From Rossellomorea aquimaris (GTDB lineage Bacteria; Bacillota; Bacilli; Bacillales; Bacillaceae_B): a DNA stretch of 64,000 nt. How positions within the stretch are numbered: position 1 is the first letter of the stretch; the number at the start of each line of letters is the position of its first letter. The notes beneath the pieces were generated by a model, which was given only the letters and a program-made list of their open reading frames with translations, had not been told where the DNA came from and made no database searches. Positions 9,566-18,854 of this stretch are shown here, piece by piece. The position numbers and the translations under genes are program-made. Where the stretch lies: assembly GCF_035590735.1 (NCBI RefSeq), contig NZ_CP141595.1, positions 4,437,001-4,501,000 of the forward strand. Reading direction: 5' to 3'.

Positions 9566-10252
9566 TTGAAATTATTACTAATCGAAGATGACACAACCCT
9601 TTTTAACGAAATCAAGGAGCGACTTTCCCAGTGGTCCTATGATGTATATGGAATCACGGACTTCAACCACGTTATGCAGGAGTTCACCGAAGTGAAACCG
9701 GATCTTGTGATCATTGATATCCAATTACCCAAATTCGACGGCTTCCACTGGTGCCGAATGATCCGTACACACTCCAATGTGCCGATCCTGTTCCTGTCCT
9801 CCCGTGATCACCCGACGGATATGGTCATGTCCATGCAGCTTGGGGCAGATGACTTCATCCAGAAGCCCTTTCATTTCGATGTACTGATTGCAAAGGTTCA
9901 AGCGACCCTTAGGAGAGTTTATAACTATAACACCGAACAGGTGAGCATCAAGACCTGGTGCGGGGCAACGGTTGATTATGAGCGTAACACCGTAGCCAAT
10001 GAACGGGGGTCCATCGAATTGACGAAGAATGAAATGTACATCTTAAAGCTCCTAATTGAGCAGAAAAATAAGATTGTCAGCAGGGATGCGTTGATTAATA
10101 GCCTCTGGGATGATAAACGGTTCATCAGCGATAACACGTTGACCGTCAATGTGAACCGCCTTCGGAAACGGCTTGAAGAGATTGAATTGGGCCGCTTCAT
10201 TGAAACCAAAGTGGGGCAAGGGTATATGGCCATTGAAGAGGATTCACCATGA
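9566..10252 (+). CDS. bceR: BceR-type response regulator
   Basis: This OmpR-family regulator has a receiver domain (DLVIIDIQLP with the phospho-acceptor Asp; a QKPF lysine motif) and a C-terminal winged helix that ends in an ETKVGQGYMA wing. The frame is open from 9407, but similarity begins with KLLLIEDD. I place the start at TTG 9566 (GGTGA 5 bases upstream), giving 228 residues, close to the family norm; GTG 9557 is an alternative. It overlaps the sensor kinase by ATGA at 10249-10252 and precedes a BceAB transporter. This is the standard arrangement for sensing cell-wall-active peptides such as bacitracin. The actual inducer is unknown. Confidence 0.88.
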   Translation: MKLLLIEDDTTLFNEIKERLSQWSYDVYGITDFNHVMQEFTEVKPDLVIIDIQLPKFDGFHWCRMIRTHSNVPILFLSSRDHPTDMVMSMQLGADDFIQKPFHFDVLIAKVQATLRRVYNYNTEQVSIKTWCGATVDYERNTVANERGSIELTKNEMYILKLLIEQKNKIVSRDALINSLWDDKRFISDNTLTVNVNRLRKRLEEIELGRFIETKVGQGYMAIEEDSP

Positions 10253-11253
10253 TCCGTACATACTTATGGGAACGAAAAAGCTGGATATTGTTCTTTATCG
10301 CTCTTCACCTGTTATGGATCTTTGTTGCCTATATCGATAAGGCCATTCCCTTACTACCGATCCTTTATATGGTGTTTCTATCGATGCTCTTTTTCATCGT
10401 CTTCGTTTTCATTCGATATCAGAAGGAAACCCGTTTCTTTAAACGACTGAAAGAATGGGATCATAATCTCAATATTACAGGTGTGGATGCCCCCGATACA
10501 CCATTTGAAGAAATCGTTTCGGATAGTCTATCGGAGCAGGCGAACCTTCTGAGGAAGGCAGCATCTGAAAATCGAATGCTGCTCGAACAGGAAAAGGATG
10601 ACCTCCTGTCCTGGATCCATGAAGTGAAAACCCCACTGACAGCCATGCATTTGATGATTGAGCGTTTAGAGAACCAATCTTTAAAGGCTCCATTAAAATA
10701 CGAATGGCTGCGGATCCACCTTCTGCTCGATCAACAGCTCCATCAGAAACGGATGTCGTTCATGGAGAATGATTTATATATCGAGAAAACCAATCTGGAG
10801 AGCGTTATATTTCAGGAAATAAAAACGCTGCAATCCTGGTGTATTCAAAAGGGTATTGGATTTGACATTCAACTGGATATCACGGAAGTGCTGAGCGATG
10901 CGAAATGGCTTGCTTTTATGATCAGGCAGTTATTAACCAATGCCGTTAAATACAGCACAACATCGGATATTATCATTAAAAGTTATCATCAAGATGATAA
11001 GGTGACCCTCACTATTCAAGATTTTGGCAGGGGAATAGACCCCAAGGACCTCCCGAGGGTCTTTGACAAAGGCTTCACCTCAACCATCGACCACAATGAT
11101 CACGCTTCTACCGGAATGGGATTATATTTAACCAAAAGAGTTTCAGAACCTTTACTGATTTCTATAGATATTACGTCTAAACGAGGCGAAGGGACCCGGG
11201 TCAACCTCACCTTTCCCCAGAAGAATGATTTCGTCCAACTTACCGGCGTGTGA
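10249..11253 (+). CDS. bceS: BceS-type intramembrane-sensing histidine kinase
   Basis: The 334-residue kinase has two closely spaced N-terminal membrane helices (about 12-58) with almost no extracellular loop, typical of kinases that read out a Bce transporter rather than bind a ligand. The HisKA motif is SWIHEVKTPLTAMH. The ATPase domain shows LLTNAVKYS (N-box), FGRGIDPKDL (G1) and STGMGLYLTK (G2). It is coupled to the regulator by an ATGA overlap. Its stop codon overlaps a BceR-like palindrome at 11251-11264. Confidence 0.92.
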   Translation: MIRTYLWERKSWILFFIALHLLWIFVAYIDKAIPLLPILYMVFLSMLFFIVFVFIRYQKETRFFKRLKEWDHNLNITGVDAPDTPFEEIVSDSLSEQANLLRKAASENRMLLEQEKDDLLSWIHEVKTPLTAMHLMIERLENQSLKAPLKYEWLRIHLLLDQQLHQKRMSFMENDLYIEKTNLESVIFQEIKTLQSWCIQKGIGFDIQLDITEVLSDAKWLAFMIRQLLTNAVKYSTTSDIIIKSYHQDDKVTLTIQDFGRGIDPKDLPRVFDKGFTSTIDHNDHASTGMGLYLTKRVSEPLLISIDITSKRGEGTRVNLTFPQKNDFVQLTGV

Positions 11254-11264
11254 CAAAAATGTCA
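11251..11264 (+). promoter_or_regulatory. BceR-type operator upstream of the transporter genes
   Basis: TGACAAAAATGTCA is a perfect inverted repeat of the form TNACA-N4-TGTNA known for BceR-like regulators. It starts in the bceS stop codon and lies about 103 bp before the bceA-like start. A TATAAT at 11318-11323 could be the -10 element of the regulated promoter. Confidence 0.7.
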
Positions 11265-11353
11265 CATGCTTTTCTGTTTTGTTCGAACAATAAAAGGAAA
11301 AGAAACTTCCTGCTTTTTATAATAAGGGTATCAAATCAAAGGAGTTTTTCACG

Positions 11354-12115
11354 ATGACGATATTAGAAGCAACAAAACTTCATAAAAGCTACGGCAATAA
11401 ATTCAATAAGCAGGAAGTCTTAAAGGGAATCGACCTGTCGATCCAAAAGGGAGAATTCGTCAGTATCATGGGGGCATCGGGTTCCGGCAAAACCACTCTC
11501 TTAAATGTCCTTTCCTCCATCGACAAAGTGAGTGAGGGTTCGATAAAGATTGAGAGCAATGAAATGACGATGATGAAAGAAAAGCAGCTCGCAGAGTTCC
11601 GAAAGAATCACCTGGGCTTTATCTTTCAGGATTACAATTTGCTCGACACGTTAACGGTGAAAGAAAATATTCTTCTGCCATTGTCCATCACAAAGACACC
11701 CAAAAAGGAAGCCGATCAGAAATTCAACGACCTTGCTTCGGAGCTTGGGATTCTTGAATTAAAAGATAAGTACCCGAACGAAATTTCGGGCGGACAAAAA
11801 CAACGTACATCAGCAGCCCGGGCATTCATCCATGAACCAAGCATCATTTTCGCCGACGAGCCAACAGGTGCTCTCGATTCAAAGTCGGCCTCTGATCTCT
11901 TAAATAAGCTTAGTGAGTTAAATCAAAAGCTGAAAGCGACGATCGTCATGGTGACTCATGATCCTGTGGCAGCAAGCTACTGCAGTAGGGTGATTTTCAT
12001 CAAGGACGGGCAAATTTATACTCAATTAAATAAAGGCGAACAGGAAAGACAGCACTTCTTCAAGGACATTATGAAAACCCAAGGGGTGCTCGGCGGGGTG
12101 CAGAATGAACATTAA
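11354..12115 (+). CDS. bceA: BceA-type ABC transporter ATP-binding protein
   Basis: The 253-residue ABC ATPase shows Walker A GASGSGKTTL, a Q-loop in FIFQDYNLLD, signature ISGGQKQR, Walker B SIIFADEPTG and the H-loop in MVTHDP. It matches the MacB/LolD-like ATPases that pair with BceB permeases in antimicrobial-peptide detoxification. The ATG is preceded by AAAGGAG. It overlaps the permease gene by 11 bp. The BceR-like operator and -10 sequence upstream suggest induction by its own two-component system. Confidence 0.95.
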   Translation: MTILEATKLHKSYGNKFNKQEVLKGIDLSIQKGEFVSIMGASGSGKTTLLNVLSSIDKVSEGSIKIESNEMTMMKEKQLAEFRKNHLGFIFQDYNLLDTLTVKENILLPLSITKTPKKEADQKFNDLASELGILELKDKYPNEISGGQKQRTSAARAFIHEPSIIFADEPTGALDSKSASDLLNKLSELNQKLKATIVMVTHDPVAASYCSRVIFIKDGQIYTQLNKGEQERQHFFKDIMKTQGVLGGVQNEH

Positions 12116-14051
12116 TACCCTTATTTTCAGAAATCTTAAGAAAAACCTCAAGAATTATTACCTTTATGTATTTGCTTTGGTCTTTAGTGTCGCGCTTTAC
12201 TTCGCCTTTGTGACCCTGCAGTATGATCCATCCATGGATGCAACAAAGGGATCCATCAAAGGCGGCGCAGCGGTTCGTGCGGCTTCCGTTTTACTTGTAG
12301 CAATTGTCTCTATTTTTCTTTTATATGCTAATACGCTCTTTATTAAAAGAAGAAGTAAAGAAATCGGGTTATTTCAGTTAATCGGCATGACAAAAAATAA
12401 AATCTTTCGTATTTTGACCGTGGAGAACTTCATCCTTTATTTCGGGTCATTGATACTCGGCATCTTGATCGGATTCTCTTTCTCAAAATTGATCATCATG
12501 ATCTTATTCAAAATAACCGGGGTCGAGGCAATCGCCACACTCCACTTCTCAACCCATGCACTTATCCAGACCATCCTTGTTTTCTGCGCGATCTACCTGC
12601 TGATCATGCTGATGAACTTTGTATTTATTAAAAGGCAAAGTATATTATCACTGTTCAGGGTACGTTCATCGACGGAAACCAAAGTGAAAAAAATTTCCAA
12701 GTTTGAGATCATCATCGGGATTTTGGGGATGATCCTGGTTGCCTCGGGGTACTACGTATCTTCCAAATTGTTTGGCGGGGACTTCACAACCATGCCTCAG
12801 CTGTTTGGAGCCATGCTAGTTATACTCGGCTCAGTCATTCTCGGAACCTATCTTTTTTATAAAGGGTCCGTCAGCTTTATTTTCAACGTCATCCGAAAAA
12901 GGAAAGATGGCTACTTGAACATCAATGAGGTACTATCCCTTTCATCCATCATGTTCAGGATGAAATCCAATGCCTTACTATTGACAATCATCACGACCGT
13001 ATCGGCTCTTGCTATCGCTTTATTGTCCTTAAGCTATATCGGCTATTACTCGGCTGAAAAAACAGCTCAAAATAATGTTCCGACCGATTTTTCATTTACA
13101 AATACACAAGACTTCCAACACTTTAAAGATGCCCTACTGGACAATGGCATCGAATTCAAGAAGGAAGAAATCGAAGTCATTGAAGTGTTGGTCAACCTGA
13201 AAGGCATTACAGACTCTGAATTTGGGGAACTGAACGGTTCATTGGATGCCATGCCGAACTCGGTCATCAGCGAGAAAGACGTTGAAGGCGTCGATGTAAA
13301 AGAAGACGAAACGGTCTTTACAGGATATAGTGACTTACTTCAAAAGGTCATTCCGTTACATGATTCAGGGGTGACGGAACTGAAAGGAAAGACGGAGGTC
13401 ACCAAGCTTAATTACTTGGGAATGAGGGATGAATACCCGATTTCATGGTATTTTACAGCAGGGGGCTCACCTGTTGTGATCGTAGATGACAATGTATTCA
13501 AACGCCTGAAGAATGATTTAGATCCTGCTATCCAGAAGGAATCTTCTCTCTACATCGGGGTGACGATTGAACAAGAAAAAGATATCTTGAAAGCAAACGA
13601 CCTCTTTCATGAGTTAAGCCTCGACGAAGGATGGGCAAACGATTCCCAGTATGATATGAAAGCAGAACAGAAACAAAATATCGGACTCATCATGTTCATC
13701 GTCGGGTTCCTTGGTCTCACCTTCCTGATCACATCCGGATGCATCCTGTACTTTAAGCAAATGGACGAAAGTGAAGATGAGAAACCGAACTATACGATTT
13801 TAAGAAAACTGGGCTTCACTCAGGGTGACTTGTTGAAAGGCATTCAAGCCAAGCAGCTCTTCAGCTTCGGAATCCCTCTCCTCATCGGCCTGCTGCACAG
13901 TTACTTCGCGGTTCAATCCGGATGGTTCCTGTTCGGTGCCGAGGTTTGGACGCCGATGATCATTGTAATGGGGTTATACACGATTCTGTATTCAATCTTT
14001 GGTGTATTATCGGTACTTTATTATAAAAAAGTGATTAAATCATCGCTATAA
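12105..14051 (+). CDS. bceB: BceB-type ABC permease (FtsX-like)
   Basis: This 648-residue membrane protein has the BceB layout: four N-terminal membrane helices, a further set around 200-310, a large extracellular domain of roughly 200 residues (about 315-520), and three or four C-terminal helices. The extracellular domain is where Bce permeases contact the lipid II cycle intermediate or peptide. It is translationally coupled to the ATPase. A strong hairpin terminator follows 4 bp after the stop. Confidence 0.94.
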   Translation: MNINTLIFRNLKKNLKNYYLYVFALVFSVALYFAFVTLQYDPSMDATKGSIKGGAAVRAASVLLVAIVSIFLLYANTLFIKRRSKEIGLFQLIGMTKNKIFRILTVENFILYFGSLILGILIGFSFSKLIIMILFKITGVEAIATLHFSTHALIQTILVFCAIYLLIMLMNFVFIKRQSILSLFRVRSSTETKVKKISKFEIIIGILGMILVASGYYVSSKLFGGDFTTMPQLFGAMLVILGSVILGTYLFYKGSVSFIFNVIRKRKDGYLNINEVLSLSSIMFRMKSNALLLTIITTVSALAIALLSLSYIGYYSAEKTAQNNVPTDFSFTNTQDFQHFKDALLDNGIEFKKEEIEVIEVLVNLKGITDSEFGELNGSLDAMPNSVISEKDVEGVDVKEDETVFTGYSDLLQKVIPLHDSGVTELKGKTEVTKLNYLGMRDEYPISWYFTAGGSPVVIVDDNVFKRLKNDLDPAIQKESSLYIGVTIEQEKDILKANDLFHELSLDEGWANDSQYDMKAEQKQNIGLIMFIVGFLGLTFLITSGCILYFKQMDESEDEKPNYTILRKLGFTQGDLLKGIQAKQLFSFGIPLLIGLLHSYFAVQSGWFLFGAEVWTPMIIVMGLYTILYSIFGVLSVLYYKKVIKSSL

Positions 14052-14054
14052 TGG

Positions 14055-14090
14055 AAAGAGCCATCCCGTTAAAAATCGGGATGGCTCTTT
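14055..14090 (+). terminator. Terminator of the bce operon
   Basis: The 14-bp perfect stem 14055-14068 / 14077-14090 (aaagagccatcccg and its complement) has an 8-base loop and ends in CTTTTAT. It lies directly after the permease stop and could work in both directions. Confidence 0.9.
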
Positions 14091-14104
14091 TATGTAGACC
14101 GAGG

Positions 14105-14230
14105 TTACTTCCTTTTTTGGCTTTTCATCTTGTTCATTTCAAGCTCAGCAGCGTATTCTTCCTGAGATTTCCCTTGTTTGAAGCTTTCAGATTGGATTTT
14201 TTTAAGTTTGTTATCATTTTGATTTGGCAT
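14105..14230 (-). CDS. Small hypothetical protein (41 aa)
   Basis: On the minus strand an ATG at 14230 follows a strong AGGAGG site 7 bases upstream and opens 41 codons to TAA at 14105. The product is highly charged and hydrophilic (MPNQNDNKLKKIQ at the N-terminus, NKMKSQKRK at the end), with no membrane segment. Its size and composition recall the many small Bacillus proteins made during sporulation, but I do not recognise a family. The ribosome binding site is the main evidence that it is real. Confidence 0.7.
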   Translation of the reverse strand: MPNQNDNKLKKIQSESFKQGKSQEEYAAELEMNKMKSQKRK

Positions 14231-14343
14231 GTCCACACCTCCTGTCTTCACGGTTATTATGAACATGCTCGTGAAATTTATTCTTTACTTCCATTTTGAT
14301 ATACAAGTCAATGAAAGCCCCATACCGCTAAAAGGGAGAGATT

Positions 14344-15165
14344 TTATTTCACTAGACGATTTTCCTTTACTCTCTCCAATACCCCGACAATCTCCCTTAC
14401 TAATTTATCGCCCGTTGCTTGTTTAGCTTCTAACCATTCGATACCGTTTTTACTCATCATTCTTAACGTCCAATTATAAGAGGGGGATGATAGAACATGA
14501 ACACCTTCAATATTCCATTCATTTTTATCTCTGTAGAACATCATTAATCGATTAGTATGAATCTTTCTTTGTATTGATTTATTAAACTGCTTTACTAGTA
14601 AACAATCAGAATCCATATTATTATTAATCGCTACCTGGTTTACATTAAAAATGGCCCGATGTTCACAGTAACTAAGGTATTCCCTCGGGATAATGTACAG
14701 TGGATCACCCACTCGAACAGCTCGATCTTCGATTCCCATCAGCATCCGGGGAAAAATGATTTGTTTCATTGTATGGTTAGGTGCCGGGTGCTGAATCACC
14801 TTAAAGCTCATCTCACTCTCTTTCAGGCATTCAATGACCCGGTCATCACTAAAGTAAAAAATACTTTGTTCCTGATGATCTGTTACGATTTCTGCAACCA
14901 AATTGCTTCTTGCCAGAACCCACATGGCTTCAATAAATTGACCCTCGAATTTTAATTCTCCTTGGATATAATCCACAAGCCCCATCTTATTGAGCTTCTT
15001 GAACATACTTTCCCATTCCTTTTCCAGTTCATCATCCTCTTGATAATGAGGAAATGGGTTTGTTATTCCTATCAGTACTTTCCCGCCTAACATCTTTACC
15101 AGTAAATATAAGTCCTTGCTGGTCACTATCCAATTCGACAATTGTAATCCCCCTTTATAAACCAA
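14344..15165 (-). CDS. Possible T7SS substrate chaperone (EspG/EsaE-like, tentative)
   Basis: A 273-residue soluble protein with no signal peptide or membrane segment. It begins with QLSNWIVTSKDLYLLVKMLG and has a mixed alpha/beta pattern. Its place as the last gene of an LXG toxin operon, and its general pattern, recall EspG-like or DUF5081 (EsaE) proteins that guide T7SS toxins to the machinery. I cannot confirm that from sequence alone. It starts 5 bp after the upstream gene, so it is in the same transcript. Another possibility is an immunity-related cytoplasmic protein. Confidence 0.55.
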   Translation of the reverse strand: MVYKGGLQLSNWIVTSKDLYLLVKMLGGKVLIGITNPFPHYQEDDELEKEWESMFKKLNKMGLVDYIQGELKFEGQFIEAMWVLARSNLVAEIVTDHQEQSIFYFSDDRVIECLKESEMSFKVIQHPAPNHTMKQIIFPRMLMGIEDRAVRVGDPLYIIPREYLSYCEHRAIFNVNQVAINNNMDSDCLLVKQFNKSIQRKIHTNRLMMFYRDKNEWNIEGVHVLSSPSYNWTLRMMSKNGIEWLEAKQATGDKLVREIVGVLERVKENRLVK

Positions 15166-15169
15166 TGCC

Positions 15170-15868
15170 TTAACCGAATTTCCTCGATGTTTTCGGTTTT
15201 CCGAAATCAGGATAACTATTTATGACTTTTTCATAATTGTTTTGAATGTATATAAACCGATGAATATAAGTCGATAAATAAGCTGGTAAGATGGATGCGA
15301 CAGAGTAAGCTGTGATCATAGCAATCATATAGGCAGAATCAGTAACCAGATACGACATCAGAAATTGCGCAATAATATATCCAAAACTTGAAGCGGCTAT
15401 TATTAAAGATACATTAAACTTTGATTCTCCATTTTGAAGTTTAGTATATGTACCTGAATATAGCATTTTTGCGTTAATAATTTGTATTGAAACCAGTAGC
15501 AAAAACATTAATAGTATCCCTATTACAAAATAACTGCTACCTTCAACGCCAACATGCCTATATAAGAACTTCTGAATCACCAGAAAATACACAAACGCAT
15601 TTACAATTCCAAAGACACCAGGATACAAGTAATAATACTTTTCGAATTTATAAGGGGCAATTATATATAAAAGAGCCCAAATATGGATACATATTATCGG
15701 AATAAGAGCGGCCCAAAATAACGGGGCAAAAAAGGGAATACTCAGAAGCGGCAATAAACCTAAGAAGTCCATGCTTATTACTAAAAAACCAATTACGTTT
15801 CTTCTGTTTTCTATGGGGCATTGTAAATTCTGCAGGTAAAAGGTTGAGACTTCACTCTGTTTTTTCAT
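15170..15868 (-). CDS. Polytopic membrane protein, immunity candidate (paralogue of 16351-17064)
   Basis: The 232-residue protein has about six hydrophobic helices and a basic C-terminus. It closely resembles the 237-residue product of 16351-17064: both carry an NLQ-P-(I/L)-(E/D)-NRRN motif near residues 14-24, an FLVIQKFLY segment and a KMLYSG segment. Two paralogues downstream of an LXG toxin with a glycine-zipper C-terminus fit membrane immunity proteins, by analogy with TspA/TsaI (multi-pass DUF443 partners) of S. aureus. The family itself is not one I recognise, and the immunity role is inferred. Confidence 0.7.
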   Translation of the reverse strand: MKKQSEVSTFYLQNLQCPIENRRNVIGFLVISMDFLGLLPLLSIPFFAPLFWAALIPIICIHIWALLYIIAPYKFEKYYYLYPGVFGIVNAFVYFLVIQKFLYRHVGVEGSSYFVIGILLMFLLLVSIQIINAKMLYSGTYTKLQNGESKFNVSLIIAASSFGYIIAQFLMSYLVTDSAYMIAMITAYSVASILPAYLSTYIHRFIYIQNNYEKVINSYPDFGKPKTSRKFG

Positions 15869-15879
15869 TTGTGTTCCCT

Positions 15880-16320
15880 TTAACCTGTTTTTTTATTTTC
15901 ATGAATATATGATATGACCTTGTTAATATCTGTCGTATAATATAAAACCTGTTTGATATCGTACATTACTTTATGTTCAACGATAAGGTACTCATCAGGA
16001 TGGATGTTGTTAAAGAACTTTTTCAACTTGTTCCTCTTCTCCATCTTTTTTGTTTCTTCATCTAATTTTTCAGAGTCAAACTTGTAGACGCCGTAACTTG
16101 GCACTTCTATTTTAGTGTCAGGAAAAGCATTCTTTAACTCCTCGACCATTTCATTTTGCGGTTCAATCTCTGTCACAACCACCACATATTCTTCTGTTGC
16201 ATCCAAGATTTTGTTTGATTGGTAGTCATAATCTTCATCACTCATTTCTTTTTCTGCGAAAATGGCGATACAAAAACGGTTTTCTTTTGTTTCTTTCTTT
16301 TTTAAGAACATGTTAGTCAT
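15880..16320 (-). CDS. Hypothetical soluble protein between two membrane paralogues
   Basis: This 146-residue charged protein has no membrane segment (MTNMFLKKKETKENRFCIAI start; repeated E/D/K patches; ends IHENKKTG). The pattern is alternating strand and helix. I do not recognise a family. It lies 12 bp from one paralogous membrane protein and 30 bp from the other, in the LXG operon. It could be a cytoplasmic partner of the immunity proteins or a second immunity factor. Confidence 0.65.
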   Translation of the reverse strand: MTNMFLKKKETKENRFCIAIFAEKEMSDEDYDYQSNKILDATEEYVVVVTEIEPQNEMVEELKNAFPDTKIEVPSYGVYKFDSEKLDEETKKMEKRNKLKKFFNNIHPDEYLIVEHKVMYDIKQVLYYTTDINKVISYIHENKKTG

Positions 16321-16350
16321 CCCTCCAAATATAACAATCTATAATTCAAA

Positions 16351-17064
16351 TTAACCATTTTTTCTAAGTCTTTTTGGTACACCAAATTGAGGATATACTT
16401 TTTTTACTATATGTTCATTTTTTTGGATAAAATAGTATCGGTGCAGCGACGTTGAAAAGAAAGCGGTCAGTAATGACAAAATTGATACTCCTGTAATAAT
16501 GATAATGATAAAAACAGATTCCGTCATGACAGAAGAAATGAGAATTTGAGCTACTACATAGCCTATGCTTGAAGTGGTTATAATTGGTGATAGTTTCATC
16601 TTAGTACCTTTCTTTTGCAGCTTCGCATATGAACCGGAATACAGCATTTTGTGATTAAATATTTGAAAGGATACTAACAATCCCAGCATCAATACCAGAC
16701 CCGCAATAAAAGGAACCCTGCTAACAACACCAATATTCACATATAAAAATTTTTGTATAACCAAAAAATATATATAGGTATTCACCACTCCGTATACGCC
16801 AAAAAACAGGTGATATGATTTCTCAAATTTATAGGGTTCCACTACATACAGTATCGCCCAAACATGTAATAAGCCCACCGGAATGATCGCCGGCCAGAAA
16901 AAAGCAAACGAGAAGGGTTCCCCCAATATAGGAAGTAACCCTATAATATCTAAAAAAAAGATGAAAAAAGCAATGATATTTCTTCTATTATCCAATGGTC
17001 TTTGTAAGTTCAGATAAGATAATGTTATTGGGTCTATATCTCGATGTTTGTTCAACACTACCAC
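16351..17064 (-). CDS. Polytopic membrane protein, immunity candidate
   Basis: A 237-residue protein with about six membrane helices, paralogous to the product of 15170-15868 (shared NRRN motif, VIQKFLYV, and the KMLYSGSYAKLQ segment). It is the first gene after the LXG toxin, 26 bp downstream, the usual place for cognate immunity. A membrane location fits protection against a toxin whose C-terminus looks membrane-inserting. The start may be the GTG/ATG cluster at the N-terminus (MVVLNKHRDID). Confidence 0.75.
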   Translation of the reverse strand: MVVLNKHRDIDPITLSYLNLQRPLDNRRNIIAFFIFFLDIIGLLPILGEPFSFAFFWPAIIPVGLLHVWAILYVVEPYKFEKSYHLFFGVYGVVNTYIYFLVIQKFLYVNIGVVSRVPFIAGLVLMLGLLVSFQIFNHKMLYSGSYAKLQKKGTKMKLSPIITTSSIGYVVAQILISSVMTESVFIIIIITGVSILSLLTAFFSTSLHRYYFIQKNEHIVKKVYPQFGVPKRLRKNG

Positions 17065-17090
17065 CTCTTATAATTTTTCACTTAAACTTT

Positions 17091-18533
17091 TTAACTAAAC
17101 CATGAGCCGACTTTATCAATAAGCCCTGTTGTACCTTTTTTAATTGCATCTCCAATTGAATCACTCTCGCCATCACCATCAACATCCATAAGCTTTAAAT
17201 CACTTAATAAGGTGGTAACCACTATCCCTCCTACAGCCCCTGCAACTGCACCTACCGCTACACCAACTGGACCACCTAATGTTCCTGCATAGGCACCTGC
17301 CTGTGCTCCTGCATAGGCGGCACCCCAAATGGATGCTCCTGCCACCACGACATCTCCTGTTACATTTCCAGCAATTTCACTACCAGACTGTTTATGCTGA
17401 ACCCCGTGGATGATATCACCAACAACAGTTGTTCCCACACCGATGTAACCGATTCTGTTTCCAGCCCACTTAAATGACTCTTTGACACTGGTCATAGGAT
17501 CGACAAATTTATAGAGCTTTGTATAGTTTGTGGCATTCGTACCTGAATAGGTTCTTTTCTTCACATTGTATAATTCCGGTCTATCTACCTTTACCCTCAC
17601 CCTATCCTTACCCTGTGCTGTAGTATAACTGCTTTTCGTCACACCAAAACCTTTTCTGGCTAGATTCACACCTTTCGCCGCCCCATACCCGGCAGCAGTC
17701 GCAATACCCAAATTCGTCGCCGCGTTAATCGGCTGCTCTCGCCACTGATCAAAATTGATCCCTAGTGTCGGCGTAGGATTCCATTCCGGTTGCAATCCAT
17801 TCACCGTATCAGCCGCTTCAACCCCATTCTCGACAAATCGGGGATTGTTGGTCAGCTCTAAATAAGGGTTTGTCGACCCGCTATCGGACTCATATTGAGG
17901 GTTGTAACAGCTGTTGGGCTGATACGTATCGATCGAAATTTTCCCGTTGGAGAAAAGACCCTGGATTTGGTGGATGTATTGGTTCATGGTGTGGACGTCC
18001 TGTTGAATGGGCTCCAGGTTGGCGGATTGACTTTGATCAAACTGGTGAAGTTTTTCGACGGTTTGATCTTTTTGCTGCCTCGCAACGTGAACCTGCTGAA
18101 GGAAAGAATCATCCTGTAATCTTGGTAATGAGACGATATCTTGAACACTTTGAATCGTTTCATTGGACTCACTTGTTATGTCCATGACCACATCTCTTCC
18201 CCGATTTAATCCGTTTTCCATGTCATTCTGTAAAAAGCTTTCCTGTATATATCCATTTTGGGCTGGCTCCAACCCTTGTAATTCATTTTTAATGGCTTTC
18301 AGGGTAGATTCATATGTTGTCACCATTTGCTGATAGAACCCCAGAAAGGATTGATGAGAATCCTGATAAAAAGACCGTATCGATTGACCCCCTTTTCCTT
18401 TGAAAGAGGCATCTTGAGAAATAAAGTCATTTATGGCTGATTCGATTTCGATCATCTGCTCTTTTTGCTGGGTTAACTTTTGAAGCACTTGTTCTATTCC
18501 TGAATCCAGAGACATGACATCCAGTGTTTTCAT
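17091..18533 (-). CDS. LXG-domain T7SS toxin with glycine-zipper C-terminus
   Basis: The 480-residue protein has an N-terminal helical LXG-type region (about 1-215; MKTLDVMSLDSGIEQVLQKL start, GKGGQSIRSFYQDS motif), a linker, and a C-terminal toxin region. Residues about 385-440 form a Gly/Ala-rich stretch (AGAQAGAYAGTLGGPVGVAV and onward) typical of glycine zippers, followed by DVDGDGESDS, an EF-hand-like acidic loop, and a short amphipathic tail. LXG toxins with such tails (TspA, TelE) permeabilise membranes. Two small helical genes precede it and two membrane proteins follow. No nuclease or NADase motif is seen. Confidence 0.88.
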   Translation of the reverse strand: MKTLDVMSLDSGIEQVLQKLTQQKEQMIEIESAINDFISQDASFKGKGGQSIRSFYQDSHQSFLGFYQQMVTTYESTLKAIKNELQGLEPAQNGYIQESFLQNDMENGLNRGRDVVMDITSESNETIQSVQDIVSLPRLQDDSFLQQVHVARQQKDQTVEKLHQFDQSQSANLEPIQQDVHTMNQYIHQIQGLFSNGKISIDTYQPNSCYNPQYESDSGSTNPYLELTNNPRFVENGVEAADTVNGLQPEWNPTPTLGINFDQWREQPINAATNLGIATAAGYGAAKGVNLARKGFGVTKSSYTTAQGKDRVRVKVDRPELYNVKKRTYSGTNATNYTKLYKFVDPMTSVKESFKWAGNRIGYIGVGTTVVGDIIHGVQHKQSGSEIAGNVTGDVVVAGASIWGAAYAGAQAGAYAGTLGGPVGVAVGAVAGAVGGIVVTTLLSDLKLMDVDGDGESDSIGDAIKKGTTGLIDKVGSWFS

Positions 18534-18547
18534 CCCAACTTCTCTCC

Positions 18548-18826
18548 TTACCTGGCTTTGATATGTGAAGACAGTTCCTGATCGGCATCCGCCATATCCT
18601 GGACAGCCTGTCGTGTCAATTCTTCATTTCGCATAAGCAATTCTTTATAACTCTGTACCATCTGTTCCATGCTTTGGTTCAACTCGTTCAATTTTGTTAC
18701 CACTTCCAGGCGATTTTCATGTCCAATGTTACTAGGTACATCCGGTTGAAGAGATTCTGCAGAGGACTTAATTTTTGAAAGGTGGTGGTCTATCTCACCT
18801 TGCACTACTCTGATTTCATTACCCAT
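18548..18826 (-). CDS. ywqI: YwqI-like (DUF5344) LXG-associated helical protein
   Basis: The ATG at 18826 follows a GGGAGG site and gives a 92-residue all-helical protein (MGNEIRVVQGEIDHHLSKI start; ends SSHIKAR). A longer frame from 18922 would overlap the upstream gene heavily, so I reject that start. In B. subtilis the order ywqH-ywqI-ywqJ precedes an LXG toxin, and in streptococci equivalent Lap proteins bind the LXG domain as targeting factors. The gene order here is the same. The role as co-secreted partner is inferred. Confidence 0.82.
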   Translation of the reverse strand: MGNEIRVVQGEIDHHLSKIKSSAESLQPDVPSNIGHENRLEVVTKLNELNQSMEQMVQSYKELLMRNEELTRQAVQDMADADQELSSHIKAR

Positions 18827-18854
18827 ACAAGCTACCTCCCGCTTACTTTTCTTT

